Of a stretch of DNA of 64,000 nucleotides, positions 46,946 through 57,903 are shown one piece after another. Source of the stretch: Pseudomonas koreensis (GTDB taxonomy: Bacteria > Pseudomonadota > Gammaproteobacteria > Pseudomonadales > Pseudomonadaceae); assembly GCF_024169245.1 (NCBI RefSeq), contig NZ_JALJWP010000001.1:5085501-5149500 (forward strand), read 5' to 3'. The translations under genes and the position numbers were made by a program. The notes below the pieces were generated by a model, which made no database searches, had not been told where the DNA came from, and saw only the letters and a list, made by a program, of their open reading frames with translations. Numbering within the stretch: position 1 is the first letter of the stretch; every line of letters begins with the position of its first letter.

Positions 46946-47812
46946 CTAGTGGGCAAACTCCTCCCGCAACATCCCCACAAACGCCTCCCGCGCCGGGTGC
47001 ACTCCGGCGTTTTCATGCCAGTAAAACAAATTCTCTATCGCCGTCAGTTCGGTAAATTCATGACCCACGCATCCCGCGCCTTTCGCGTATTGCTCGAACA
47101 CGCCCTTGGGCACCAGCGCCACTCCGGCGCCGGCACTGACGCAGCCGACAATCGCCCCGTAACTGGCCAGGCTGACAATCGGCAGCGCCTGCCCCTGGCG
47201 CAGCAACCAATGCTCGAGCGCAGCACGGTAAGGACAACCCTGCGGCCACATGAACACGGTTTTGTCTTGCAAATCGCCTATGTCACGCACCGGCCCGAAT
47301 GACGTCGAGGCGATCAGCAGCAATTCCTCACGATACATCGGCGTACGTTTGAGCTGAGCACGTTCGACATCCACCGCCACAATCGCGCCATCGAGTCGAT
47401 GGCTGACGGTGTCGTCGAGCAACTGGCTCCAGGTTCCCGTGGTGAGTTCCAGCGCCACTTGCGGATAGCGCTTGTGGAATTTTGCCAACAGGCGCGGCAA
47501 GCGCCCGGTCGCCGAGGACTCGATGGCGCCGATACGCAGCGGTCCGGATGGTTCGGCGGCGGGGTCGAGCGCGCGTTTGGCTTCGACGGTCAGGGCCAGA
47601 ATCTTTTCCGCGTAGACGAGAAAGGTCTGCCCCGCCGGGCTGATGCGCAACCCGCGCCCCTCGCGCAAGAACAGCGCCACGCCCAACTCGGCCTCCAGCG
47701 CTTTGATCCGCGCAGTGATGTTCGAAGGCACGCAGAACAAAAGTTCAGCGGCCCGGGCAATGCTGCCGACCTCGGCCACGGTCTTGAACATGCGGATTTG
47801 CGCCAGCTCCAT
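46946..47812 (-). CDS. LysR-family transcriptional regulator
   Basis: About 288 residues from ATG 47812 (MELAQIRMFKTVAEVGS). Winged helix (ARAAELLFCVPSNITARIKA), effector domain (LRIGAIESSATGRLPRLLAK, YGAIVGCVSAGAGVALVPKG). Divergent from the EamA exporter gene with about 100 bases between, which is the likely target. Confidence 0.9.
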   Translation of the reverse strand: MELAQIRMFKTVAEVGSIARAAELLFCVPSNITARIKALEAELGVALFLREGRGLRISPAGQTFLVYAEKILALTVEAKRALDPAAEPSGPLRIGAIESSATGRLPRLLAKFHKRYPQVALELTTGTWSQLLDDTVSHRLDGAIVAVDVERAQLKRTPMYREELLLIASTSFGPVRDIGDLQDKTVFMWPQGCPYRAALEHWLLRQGQALPIVSLASYGAIVGCVSAGAGVALVPKGVFEQYAKGAGCVGHEFTELTAIENLFYWHENAGVHPAREAFVGMLREEFAH

Positions 47813-47913
47813 AATCATCACTCTGAGTGAACAGTCAGCGCAGTATAAGTCAGTTGTGGCGAATGATGGGGCGCCAGGATACTCGGCGCATCCACTGCTT
47901 TGGTGCCTCGATC

Positions 47914-48816
47914 ATGTACTCGACTTCTGCCTGCAAAATTATCCTCGCCATGGTGTTCGTCATTGGATGCTGGGGCTACTCGCCCACTGGTATTCATGTC
48001 GGCTTGCAAGCGTATGAGCCCGGCCATCTGGCTCTGCTGCGCTTTCTGCTGGCGTCGCTGTTGATGGCGCTGATTGCGCTTTTCAAGGGCATTCGCCTGC
48101 CACAAACGCGCGATGTGCCGTTGTTGTTTGCCTTGGGCTTCTTTGCCGTCAGCCTGCATCACGTCGCCTTGAACATTGGCCAGCAAGGCATCAGCGCCGG
48201 CGCTTCCAGTGTGCTGGCGCAATCGAGCCCGTTGTTCAGCACACTGCTGGCGCGGTTTGTGTTCAAGGACCGCGTCAGCATCTGGCGTTGGGGTTGTGTG
48301 TTGCTTGGATTTGTCGGCGTGGTAACCGTGGTCAGTGGCGATAGAGGCCTGGGCGCTATCGATGCGCATGGCTTGCTGATCCTGCTCGCAGCGCTTTCCT
48401 GGAGCATATATTTCGCCGTGCAAAAACATCATGCGCGACGCTACGACGGCTTCAGCCTGGGATGCTACGCGGTATGGTCGGGGACGTTGCTGTTGCTGAT
48501 TTATCTGCCGGGGCTGGCTGATGCCGTAATGGAAGCGCCGGCGCATGCACAGTGGGCGGTGCTGATGTTGGGCGTGTTTCCCAGCGCACTGGCTTATCTG
48601 GCCTGGGGTTTCGTGCTCAAGCATGTAGATTTGAGCCGGGCGACGATGACCTTGTATCTGATACCGCCGACGGCCATGGGAATTGCGTCGTGGGGGTTGG
48701 GGGAACGGCCGACGGTGATGGTGCTGATGGGTGCGGTGGTGGTGCTGATCAGTGTACTGGCGTTGAATCTGGAGCGTGGGATTGGGACAGTTCGGGCAGG
48801 TGAGACCAAGGCGTAA
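47914..48816 (+). CDS. EamA/DMT-family transporter
   Basis: 300 residues, ten hydrophobic helices as two EamA repeats: AMVFVIGCWGYSPTGIHVGL, LSWSIYFAVQKHHARR and GVFPSALAYLAWGFVLKHVD. ATG 47914 gives the standard family length. Probably exports an amino acid or related metabolite. Paired with a divergent LysR gene. Confidence 0.9.
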   Translation: MYSTSACKIILAMVFVIGCWGYSPTGIHVGLQAYEPGHLALLRFLLASLLMALIALFKGIRLPQTRDVPLLFALGFFAVSLHHVALNIGQQGISAGASSVLAQSSPLFSTLLARFVFKDRVSIWRWGCVLLGFVGVVTVVSGDRGLGAIDAHGLLILLAALSWSIYFAVQKHHARRYDGFSLGCYAVWSGTLLLLIYLPGLADAVMEAPAHAQWAVLMLGVFPSALAYLAWGFVLKHVDLSRATMTLYLIPPTAMGIASWGLGERPTVMVLMGAVVVLISVLALNLERGIGTVRAGETKA

Positions 48817-48839
48817 ATCTGCGGTGAAGCCGATGCCGT

Positions 48840-48918
48840 CTTCGCGAGCAGGCTCGCTCCCACAGTGGATGTCTGTACCACACAGATTCCCTGTGGGAGC
48901 GAGCCTGCTCGCGAAGAG
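48840..48918. repeat. Tail-to-tail pair of REP units
   Basis: CTTCGCGAGCAGGCTCGCTC and GTGGGAGCGAGCCTGCTCGC, separated by about 35 bases, between the convergent EamA and acidic-protein genes. Same unusual orientation as 43251-43327. Confidence 0.85.
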
Positions 48919-48947
48919 GCCGGCACACGCAACAAAAAACCCAGACC

Positions 48948-49178
48948 TCAGCGCATATCATCCGACAACGGCGTCGGCTCATCCGCCGGGGGCACATCCT
49001 CGTCATCCGGCGGATCCTTCCAGTCATCCGGCCGGTCGCCATCGCTCAATGGGTCGCGCCCCGGCTGCATGCCCGGCGGTACGTCATGGTCGCTCAATGT
49101 CGGCTCGTCGCTGCCGGATACGGGGCGGGTGTGGTCGGTGGGCGCCATGCCACCGGGAACAAGCGAGTCATCAGCCAT
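48948..49178 (-). CDS. Small acidic Asp/Pro-rich protein
   Basis: 76 residues from ATG 49178 (GAGG 6 bases upstream). MADDSLVPGGMAPTDHTRPV, then DRPDDWKDPPDDEDVPPADE and TPLSDDMR. Third member in this window of a family of short, acidic, presumably disordered proteins (also 34418-34624 and 34637-34843). The methionine-rich MAPT and QPG repeats are particular to this copy. Function unknown. Confidence 0.75.
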   Translation of the reverse strand: MADDSLVPGGMAPTDHTRPVSGSDEPTLSDHDVPPGMQPGRDPLSDGDRPDDWKDPPDDEDVPPADEPTPLSDDMR

Positions 49179-49269
49179 GCTGCACCTCACAGTACTGGCC
49201 CGGATTATCCGGGGCGTAATGTTTGGAAGCGCGGCCGCCGACGGCGTGCGAAACATCGGACCAGTGGCA

Positions 49270-49983
49270 TCAACCCTGAGCGATAAAGCGATCACGACTG
49301 TTGGTCAGGTGCAGCCACATGGCGGCGCGGGCGGCATCGGCGTCCTGGCGTTTGATCGCATTCAGAATCGCCTCGTGTTCCAGATTCGCCAAATGTCCAA
49401 GCTTGCTCAGATCCGCCGCGCCGCGCTCGGCGGCATTCAGCCGATTGCGCGGGATCATCGCGCTGCCCAGGTGCTGCATGATCTCGCTGAAGCAGGCGTT
49501 GCCGGTAGCCTCGGCGATCAATAGATGAAAACGCCGATCAGCCTCCACGCAACTGTCGTTGTTGGCCAGCAGCCGTTGATAGTCGTCCAGCGCCTGACGC
49601 ATCTGCTGTAACTGCTGCTCACTGCGGCGCTGCGCCGCCAGCGCCGCGGCTTGCGTTTCCAGACCCATGCGCAATTCGAGAATGCTGCGCACGCCAAGCG
49701 CCGTGTCGACATTCAGGCGCAGGCCCTGCTCCGCCGCGCGTTCGATCACGAAGGTGCCGATGCCGTGGCGCGTCTCGACCAGGCCCGAGGCCTGCAATTT
49801 GGAAATCGCCTCGCGCACCACCGTGCGGCTGACGCCGTGCTCCTGGACGATGGAGTTCTCCGACGGCAGTTTGTCACCGGGCGACATGTGTCCGAGCAAG
49901 ATGCTCTGGGTGAGTTTTTCCACCAGGTCATGAGCGAGGTTGTGCGTGCGTTTGCGCGCAGGCGCGTCGAGGTCTTCTTGCAT
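49270..49983 (-). CDS. FadR/FCD-type GntR regulator of the glucarate genes
   Basis: 237 residues. Winged helix of the GntR class (LGHMSPGDKLPSENSIVQEH, SRTVVREAISKLQASGLVE, GIGTFVIERA) and an FCD effector domain (RSILELRMGLETQAAALAAQ, RRFHLLIAEATGN, HLANLEHEAILNAIKRQDAD). Divergent from a glucarate permease and gudD, so its ligand is probably glucarate, galactarate or a breakdown product. The gap holds three TTGT-N3-ACAA-like sites. Confidence 0.9.
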   Translation of the reverse strand: MQEDLDAPARKRTHNLAHDLVEKLTQSILLGHMSPGDKLPSENSIVQEHGVSRTVVREAISKLQASGLVETRHGIGTFVIERAAEQGLRLNVDTALGVRSILELRMGLETQAAALAAQRRSEQQLQQMRQALDDYQRLLANNDSCVEADRRFHLLIAEATGNACFSEIMQHLGSAMIPRNRLNAAERGAADLSKLGHLANLEHEAILNAIKRQDADAARAAMWLHLTNSRDRFIAQG

Positions 49984-50069
49984 GGTCGGTTCCGGTGATC
50001 GGGGCTTGCCGATCGTAGCACTGCGGGATGACGGTTGAGATTGATTTTAGCGGTTGGCGGACTACCAAC

Positions 50070-50080
50070 TTGTATGACAA
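50070..50080. promoter_or_regulatory. Candidate FCD-regulator operator 1
   Basis: TTGTATGACAA fits the TNGTNNNACNA dyad usual for FadR-type GntR proteins. It is close to the regulator's own start, so autoregulation is possible. Confidence 0.6.
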
Positions 50081-50246
50081 CACTCAGATATTTCACATCT
50101 CTTTGGCAGCCTGTCTACGCGCATCACCCATGGCAATTCAAAGAGACGCTCTGCACGGCTGGCATTCCAGTCAATAAATAAAGGGAATAATCCAGTTTTC
50201 GCATAAGAACCCGGACGAGCATAAGAATTTAATCGCCCCTCCCCAC

Positions 50247-50257
50247 TTGTAGGACAA
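50247..50257. promoter_or_regulatory. Candidate FCD-regulator operator 2
   Basis: TTGTAGGACAA, the same dyad as at 50070, about 80 bases upstream of the permease start. Confidence 0.6.
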
Positions 50258-50267
50258 AAAAACTCAG

Positions 50268-50278
50268 TTGTATGATGT
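50268..50278. promoter_or_regulatory. Candidate FCD-regulator operator 3 (half-degenerate)
   Basis: TTGTATGATGT keeps the left half TTGTATG of operator 1 but lost the right ACAA. Centre-to-centre spacing from operator 2 is 21 bases, two helical turns. Confidence 0.45.
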
Positions 50279-50337
50279 CTATCAACAACGCAGCACCCAG
50301 TCCTACCCGCATAAAAATAATCAGTGGGAGAAAACAA

Positions 50338-53053
<2,716 letters not shown>

Positions 53054-53068
53054 TGCCTCGCTGATATC

Positions 53069-53146
53069 TGTAGGAGCTGCCGAAGGCTGCGATCTTTTGA
53101 TTCTGTTTTGAAGATCAAAAGATCGCAGCCTTCGGCAGCTCCTACA
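53069..53146. repeat. Palindromic repeat (GTAGGAGCTGCCGAAGGCTG arms)
   Basis: TGTAGGAGCTGCCGAAGGCT and its mirror, with GATCTTTTGATT in the centre; almost a continuous hairpin. Lies between the convergent gudD and ampR genes and can serve both as terminator. Confidence 0.9.
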
Positions 53147-53155
53147 ATTCGGTGT

Positions 53156-54028
53156 TCAGCTTGAGATGTGCAGCAACCACTCCTTGAACGCCTTCATCGC
53201 CACCGTCTCAGCTCGCGACTGCAACCGCGTCAGCCAGTAACTGCCGGTGGTGATCTCGATTGCAAACGGCTGGCAAATCGCATCTGCCGCCAGTTGCCGG
53301 GCGAACATCAGCGGCGGCGCCAGCGCCACCCCGCCACCCTGCAATGCCGCCTCCATCATTGCCAGCGATGAATCGAACACGATGCTTTGCGGTGGTGCGG
53401 CCTGGGTCGCCAGACCCGCCGCGTGAAACCACTCCGGCCATTCATCGGTGCGATAGGAACGCAGCAAGGTCTGCTGCAACAGGTCCGCCGGCGAGTGCAA
53501 TTGACGGGCAATCTCCGGCACGCACAGCACCGACAACGGCGCATCGAGCAAGCGTGTCGCCTCGATGCCATGCCACGCGCCGGCGCCGAAACGAATCGCG
53601 TAATCCAGCCCCTCCGCCGCCACATCGACCCGGTTGTTATGGGTCGACAAGCGTAAATCTATCAGCGGATATTTCGCCCGAAAGTCCGCCAGCCTCGGCA
53701 GCAGCCAGCCCACGGCAAACGTGCCCACCGCACCGACCGTCAGCATGTCCCGATACTGCCCACCGGCCAGACGCTCGAGCATCTGCGCAATATGATCGAA
53801 TGAGGTAGTGAGCACCGGCAGCAAGGTCTCGCCTTCACTGGTCAGCATCAGCCCACGGGGCAAGCGTTTGAACAAGGTCAGGTTGAGTTGCGCTTCCAGG
53901 CTTTTGACCTGATGGCTGACCGCCGCTTGCGTCACGCACAGTTCGACGGCGGCGCGGGTGAAGCTCAGATGCCGTGCCGAGACTTCAAACGCGCGTAGAG
54001 CGTTAAGTGGCAGTTGCGGTCGAATCAT
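53156..54028 (-). CDS. ampR: LysR-family regulator AmpR of the beta-lactamase gene
   Basis: 290 residues. Typical AmpR start MIRPQLPLNALRAFEVSARH and HTH SFTRAAVELCVTQAAVSHQV with KSLEAQLNLTLFKRLPRGLM, then effector domain TVGAVGTFAVGWLLPRLADF. In the family it binds UDP-MurNAc-pentapeptide (repression) or anhydro-muropeptides (activation) and switches ampC. Divergent from ampC with a 160-base gap, the classical arrangement. Confidence 0.93.
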   Translation of the reverse strand: MIRPQLPLNALRAFEVSARHLSFTRAAVELCVTQAAVSHQVKSLEAQLNLTLFKRLPRGLMLTSEGETLLPVLTTSFDHIAQMLERLAGGQYRDMLTVGAVGTFAVGWLLPRLADFRAKYPLIDLRLSTHNNRVDVAAEGLDYAIRFGAGAWHGIEATRLLDAPLSVLCVPEIARQLHSPADLLQQTLLRSYRTDEWPEWFHAAGLATQAAPPQSIVFDSSLAMMEAALQGGGVALAPPLMFARQLAADAICQPFAIEITTGSYWLTRLQSRAETVAMKAFKEWLLHISS

Positions 54029-54188
54029 GCCCTATCCCGAATTTTTCTAATGGCTCGTGCGAGTTTTCATCGTTTGTCGTGGGTCGGCGAAGTGCCTAAA
54101 TTAGCCGCGCTGATCAGCCGTTCGATGAAAAAATCACCCGCAGTGTAGCGGGATACAACAATCGACACTCATGGAGAGTGATTCAATC
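54029..54188. promoter_or_regulatory. ampR-ampC divergent control region
   Basis: 160 bases holding both promoters. CTCGTGCGAG (54054-54063) is an imperfect dyad close to the ampR start, in the zone where AmpR usually binds. A LysR T-N11-A box is likely but I cannot fix it by eye. Confidence 0.5.
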
Positions 54189-55355
54189 ATGTGTTCTTTC
54201 AAGCCAAGCAAGGTCTTTTCCTACAGCGCTTTCGCACTATTCTTCAGCAGCATTGCCTGCCATGCCGCCACGCCGACGGATGCGCAATTGCAGGCACTGG
54301 TCACGCAAGCCGTCACCCCGGTGATGCAGCAAAACAACATTCCCGGCCTGGCGGTGGCCCTCACTGTAAGCGGCCAAACGCATTACTTTAACTACGGTGT
54401 AGCCGCCAGGGACACCGGGCAAAAGGTCAGCGAAAACACCCTGTTCGAGGTCGGCTCAGTGAGCAAAACCTTCACCGCCACCCTCGCCGGTTACGCCCAG
54501 GCCACCGGCAAACTCGACCTGTCGAGCAAGGCCAGCCAGCTTTGGCCCGAGCTCAAGGGCAGCGCCTTCGACAACATCAGCGTGCTGCAACTGGGCACCT
54601 ACAGCGCTGGCGGGCTGCCGCTGCAATTCCCCGCTGAGGCGGATTCTTCCGACAAGATGCTCGGCTATTACCAACAATGGAAACCGCAGTTTCCCGCTGG
54701 CAGCCATCGCCTGTATTCCAACCCGAGCCTCGGCCTGTTCGGCTACCTGACGGCGAAGAGTCTAGGCCAGCCGTTCGACCAGGCCATGACGCAAACCCTG
54801 CTGCCGAAACTCGGTTTGCAGCACACCTTCCTCAGCGTGCCGTCAGCGCAGTCAAAGCTTTACGCCCAAGGCTACGACAGCGCCGACCAACCAGTGCGCG
54901 TCAGCCCCGGCGCCCTTGACGCCGAGGCCTACGGCATCAAAACCAGCGCCGCCGACCTGCTCCGTTACGTCCAGGCGCAGCTGAAACCGGCCAGCCTTGC
55001 CCCTGATCTGCACCAAGCCATCGCCAACACTCACATCGGTTATTACCGCGTCGGCGACATGACCCAAGGCCTGGGCTGGGAGCGCTACACCTACCCGATC
55101 AGCCTGGAAAAACTGCAGAACGGCAATTCGACGCCCATGGCCATGGAACCGCACAAAGTCGAATGGCTGACCCCGCCGCAAGCTGAACCGGCCAATGTGC
55201 TGTTCAACAAAACCGGTGCCACACGTGGCTTTGGCGCCTATGTGGCGTTCGTGCCGTCGCGGGATATGGGTATCGTGATTCTGGCCAACAAGAATTACCC
55301 GAATGCCGAACGGGTGAAGATTGCGCATACGGTTTTCGCGGCGCTGGCGGATTAA
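54189..55355 (+). CDS. ampC: Class C beta-lactamase AmpC
   Basis: 388 residues from ATG 54189; an ATG at 54171 is the alternative. Signal peptide about 1-26 (VFSYSAFALFFSSIACHA). Active-site motifs: SVSK in EVGSVSKTFTATLAG, YSN in GSHRLYSNPSLGLFG, and KTG in LFNKTGATRGFGAYV. Hydrolyses penicillins and cephalosporins in the periplasm. Expression is expected to be inducible through the divergent ampR. Confidence 0.97.
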   Translation: MCSFKPSKVFSYSAFALFFSSIACHAATPTDAQLQALVTQAVTPVMQQNNIPGLAVALTVSGQTHYFNYGVAARDTGQKVSENTLFEVGSVSKTFTATLAGYAQATGKLDLSSKASQLWPELKGSAFDNISVLQLGTYSAGGLPLQFPAEADSSDKMLGYYQQWKPQFPAGSHRLYSNPSLGLFGYLTAKSLGQPFDQAMTQTLLPKLGLQHTFLSVPSAQSKLYAQGYDSADQPVRVSPGALDAEAYGIKTSAADLLRYVQAQLKPASLAPDLHQAIANTHIGYYRVGDMTQGLGWERYTYPISLEKLQNGNSTPMAMEPHKVEWLTPPQAEPANVLFNKTGATRGFGAYVAFVPSRDMGIVILANKNYPNAERVKIAHTVFAALAD

Positions 55356-55360
55356 AAGCG

Positions 55361-55439
55361 AAAGATCGCAGCCTGCGGCAGCTCCTACGGGATCGGGTTT
55401 TCACACGGTCGATGGAGCTGCCGCAGGCTGCGATCTTTT
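55361..55439. repeat. Palindromic repeat (AAGATCGCAGCCTGCGGCAG arms)
   Basis: AAGATCGCAGCCTGCGGCAG then GAGCTGCCGCAGGCTGCGAT inverted, so the GTAGGAGCTG ends face inwards, unlike the usual outward layout. Between the convergent ampC and 55451 genes; may terminate both. Confidence 0.85.
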
Positions 55440-55450
55440 CGTTTCAGCGC

Positions 55451-55717
55451 TTAAGGCTGCGCCTGCAATTTCCAGCCGATGACATCCATCAGGTCGCAAC
55501 TGTCACGCAGCACCGTCGCCGAGACCCGGGCCAGATCCTGCAGCAACAAGGCGTCGTGGCCCTTGCCGTCACCCAGCGCCAGGGCTTCGAGCAATTGCGT
55601 TACACAGCGCAAGCGATAGGCCGCGGTGCCGTGTAGAACATCCAGTGGAGCTTCGCTGTCGATCAGCAGACAAGGGATCTTGCAGTCGATCCCGGTGATC
55701 GGTATGTAGCGCGCCAT
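55451..55717 (-). CDS. Small hypothetical protein downstream of DUF6124
   Basis: 88 residues: MARYIPITGIDCKIPCLLID, LDVLHGTAAYRLRCVTQLLE, DLARVSATVLRDSCDLMDVI. Helical, soluble, with four cysteines. It starts 16 bases after the DUF6124 gene in the same orientation, so the two are an operon. Function unknown; possibly a partner of the DUF6124 protein. Confidence 0.72.
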   Translation of the reverse strand: MARYIPITGIDCKIPCLLIDSEAPLDVLHGTAAYRLRCVTQLLEALALGDGKGHDALLLQDLARVSATVLRDSCDLMDVIGWKLQAQP

Positions 55718-55733
55718 GGCAGAACCTCCCTGT

Positions 55734-56063
55734 TCAATGTTGTGTCGCCGTTGCTGGCGGATCGAGATTGTCCAGCGCGCGGTTGACCAGCAGCTCGCCG
55801 ACTACTGCCAATTGCTGGATCGACAACGTCAGGCTGCGCTGCGCACCGCTCAATTCGCACGCCAGCTCAGTGGTCAGCACGTTCAGTGAAGCCAAGGTTT
55901 CGCAGGCGTGGCTCAAGAGTGTCGCCGTATCGATGTCGGGGAGAATGGTGAAGACGTGGCTGATGGGATCGGGTTGGCCGGGATGGCGCAGGCGCGGGTT
56001 ACTGGAATCGAAGGAGCCTGAATCCATGGGGGATTCGGGGGGATTTGGAGTGTGTTTTTTCAT
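55734..56063 (-). CDS. DUF6124 family protein
   Basis: 109 residues from ATG 56063 (GAGGG 8 bases upstream). Family-like start MKKHTPNPPESPMDSGSF, then the helical part FTILPDIDTATLLSHACETL and AQRSLTLSIQQLAVVGELLV. Cytoplasmic. Such proteins are numerous in pseudomonads and have no known role. The gene lies behind an unusually structured leader (56086-56283). Confidence 0.82.
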   Translation of the reverse strand: MKKHTPNPPESPMDSGSFDSSNPRLRHPGQPDPISHVFTILPDIDTATLLSHACETLASLNVLTTELACELSGAQRSLTLSIQQLAVVGELLVNRALDNLDPPATATQH

Positions 56064-56085
56064 TAATAAACCCTCGGGACATTTA

Positions 56086-56283
56086 AAGAAAAAACTGCCG
56101 AACTCACTTCCACGAGAGGGTGGCAGCTTTGCGCAGGTGTGGAAGTCCGGGGAAACCCGAGGAACCCGGTGCACTCGAGAGTGCTCCTGCGCATAGCTGC
56201 CATAAGCAAACAATGTTGGCATAAAAACCACCAACATGTGTTTACAGGCGCAATGCGCGCTCGGGAATCACCGGACTTCCACA
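56086..56283 (-). promoter_or_regulatory. Structured leader of the DUF6124 operon with alternative pairings
   Basis: Many nested inverted repeats: GGCAGCTTTGCGCAGG (56122-56137) with CCTGCGCATAGCTGCC (56186-56201), 15 of 16 paired; inside them CGGGGAAACCCG and GCACTCGAGAGTGC hairpins; ATGTTGG/CCAACAT (56213-56237); TGTGGAAGTCCGG (56138-56150) with CCGGACTTCCACA (56271-56283), 13 of 13. The GTGGAAGT block could instead pair with ACTTCCAC at 56106-56113. On the minus strand CTGCC...GGCAG is followed by TTTTTTCTTT (56094-56086), a possible weak terminator. This looks like an attenuator or cis-acting RNA; function unproven. Confidence 0.6.
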
Positions 56284-56454
56284 TCCGACCACTGTGTTTT
56301 TCAGCGGCCAAAAGAGGTTATCCCCCTGCGCCACAACGCACCAGTTCACGACTGCCGCCGCGTCTTGCAGGAAAAATCCACCGGGTTTGAAGGGTGTTGG
56401 CGTCAGACGTTTCGGCGGGCACATGCTGCAACGAGTTTTGATTAGCAGATGACT
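56284..56454. other. Intergenic stretch upstream of the structured leader
   Basis: About 170 bases that probably contain the promoter of the DUF6124 operon on the minus strand. No gene is visible; a minus-strand frame crossing it and the leader is not convincing. Confidence 0.35.
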
Positions 56455-56542
56455 TGTGGGAGCGAGCCTGCTCGCGAATGCGCTCGATCAGTCACCTTTC
56501 AGCGCCTGAAAAACCGCTATCGCGAGCAGGCTCGCTCCCACA
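56455..56542. repeat. Paired palindromic repeat (GTGGGAGCGAGCCTGCTCGC arms)
   Basis: TGTGGGAGCGAGCCTGCTCG and its mirror about 45 bases apart. A further TGTGGGAGCT at about 56570 is a lone fragment. Confidence 0.9.
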
Positions 56543-56626
56543 TTTGAACTGTGCATTTCACGAAAAAATGTGGGAGCTGTTTTGCCAGCGCCCACAGGGA
56601 TTTTGCTTCATTCAGTCAACGCGCGA

Positions 56627-57196
56627 TCAATCATCCGGCATCTGCGGCGGTTTGCTCGGTTTTGCTGGTTTGCTCGGCTTGCTCCCCTTCGTGCCTTTAG
56701 CCGGTTCCGGCTCGGTGGCGGCGGGTGTTTGTGCGGCGGCCGCAGCGGCGGCTTCTTTTTCGGCCATGGGCATGGCGTCGATGGTTTCGAAGATTTTCGC
56801 CAGGCTCAATGCCTTGGCTTCGTCACCCGAGGCGGAGAGCTTGGTTTCGCCGTCCTTGCCCACCAGGAACACTTTCGGATATGCCCCGGCGCCGAGCTTC
56901 AGCGAGCGCAGCAGGGCCATGGTGTCCTGCTGGCCCATGTCCTTGCCGTCGAGCTGGCCGGACATGTTGAGGATGGTGTAGACCTTGATGTTGCGGTCGC
57001 TGACGCCCTTTTTGTTGGCCGGGTCTTCCAGCGACTTTTTCAGGCTCAGCCACACCGGGTCGACGGTGCTTTGCGCAATCACGATCAGCGGGCGGGCACG
57101 GCCCATGTCCCCGGCCAGGGGTGAATCGCTGTCGGCGGCGAACAAGGGGCCGGCGATCGCCAGCAAGAGGGTCAGGGTCAGGGACCTGATGAGCAT
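56627..57196 (-). CDS. DUF4174 family exported protein
   Basis: 189 residues from ATG 57196, chosen because AAAGGAG lies exactly 6 bases before it. Signal peptide about 1-20 (RSLTLTLLLAIAGPLFAA). The body PLIVIAQSTVDPVWLSLKKS and YPKVFLVGKDGETKLSASGD has a thioredoxin-like layout without the CxxC motif. Tail of Ala and Pro-Lys repeats (GTKGSKPSKPAKPSKPP). Periplasmic; function unknown. Confidence 0.83.
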   Translation of the reverse strand: MLIRSLTLTLLLAIAGPLFAADSDSPLAGDMGRARPLIVIAQSTVDPVWLSLKKSLEDPANKKGVSDRNIKVYTILNMSGQLDGKDMGQQDTMALLRSLKLGAGAYPKVFLVGKDGETKLSASGDEAKALSLAKIFETIDAMPMAEKEAAAAAAAQTPAATEPEPAKGTKGSKPSKPAKPSKPPQMPDD

Positions 57197-57404
57197 GCGC
57201 ATCTCCTTTTGATATCCACGCACTACTGATTGCGCATCGTGGCGATTGTTCCGGCGGTGTCTGGCAAAAAGGCATTGCCCTGTCAGAAGCTTAGGTCAGG
57301 GAGCGCTTTGCGCAACATGGCAGACGTGATCACGCTGTCGATTTGCTTACCGGCCAACGGCGCACTACCGTGGCTGCTCTGCCAATGAAATGGAGTTCAC
57401 CTGC

Positions 57405-57869
57405 ATGCACATCGACTATCTGTGCAACCACCCCGGATTTATCGAAGAACTGGCCACACTCAACTTCAAGGAATGGGGTGATTTCGCGCCAGGCGACAGC
57501 ATCGAAGCCCGCATCGAGTTGATGCGCTCTGCGTGTGGCAAGGGCGAGATACCCAGCGTGGTGGTGGCTTTGGAAGGCGCGGAGCTGCTCGGCGGTGCCT
57601 TGCTGATCGACAGCGATCTTGACCTGCGGCCGGAACTGACGCCGTGGCTGGCCGGGGTCTACGTCAAAGCCGAACACCGCGGCAAAGGCGTGGCTTCGCA
57701 ACTGGTCAATCGAGTGGTTGAAGAAGCAGCGGCGCTTGGCGTGCCTGAGCTATATCTTTACACCGACACTTCGCAGTCACTGTATGCGCGACTGGGCTGG
57801 CAAGTAGTCGAGAAGCTGATTTATGAGGAGCTGCCGGTGGTGGTGATGAAATACGTCATTCAGCGCTAA
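57405..57869 (+). CDS. GNAT family N-acetyltransferase
   Basis: 154 residues from ATG 57405, with GGAG 8 bases upstream. Acetyl-CoA-binding motif A: AGVYVKAEHRGKGVASQLVN; motif B: LYLYTDTSQSLYARLGW. Start MHIDYLCNHPGFIEELATLN. The acceptor substrate cannot be inferred. Single gene. Confidence 0.92.
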   Translation: MHIDYLCNHPGFIEELATLNFKEWGDFAPGDSIEARIELMRSACGKGEIPSVVVALEGAELLGGALLIDSDLDLRPELTPWLAGVYVKAEHRGKGVASQLVNRVVEEAAALGVPELYLYTDTSQSLYARLGWQVVEKLIYEELPVVVMKYVIQR

Positions 57870-57903
57870 CCCGTGGTGAGGCGGCTCGCCGCAAGCTGCC
57901 GCC

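Noticed and set aside
53260..53808. 182-codon plus-strand frame opposite ampR
   Set aside because: Pro/Arg/Ser-rich antisense shadow of ampR.
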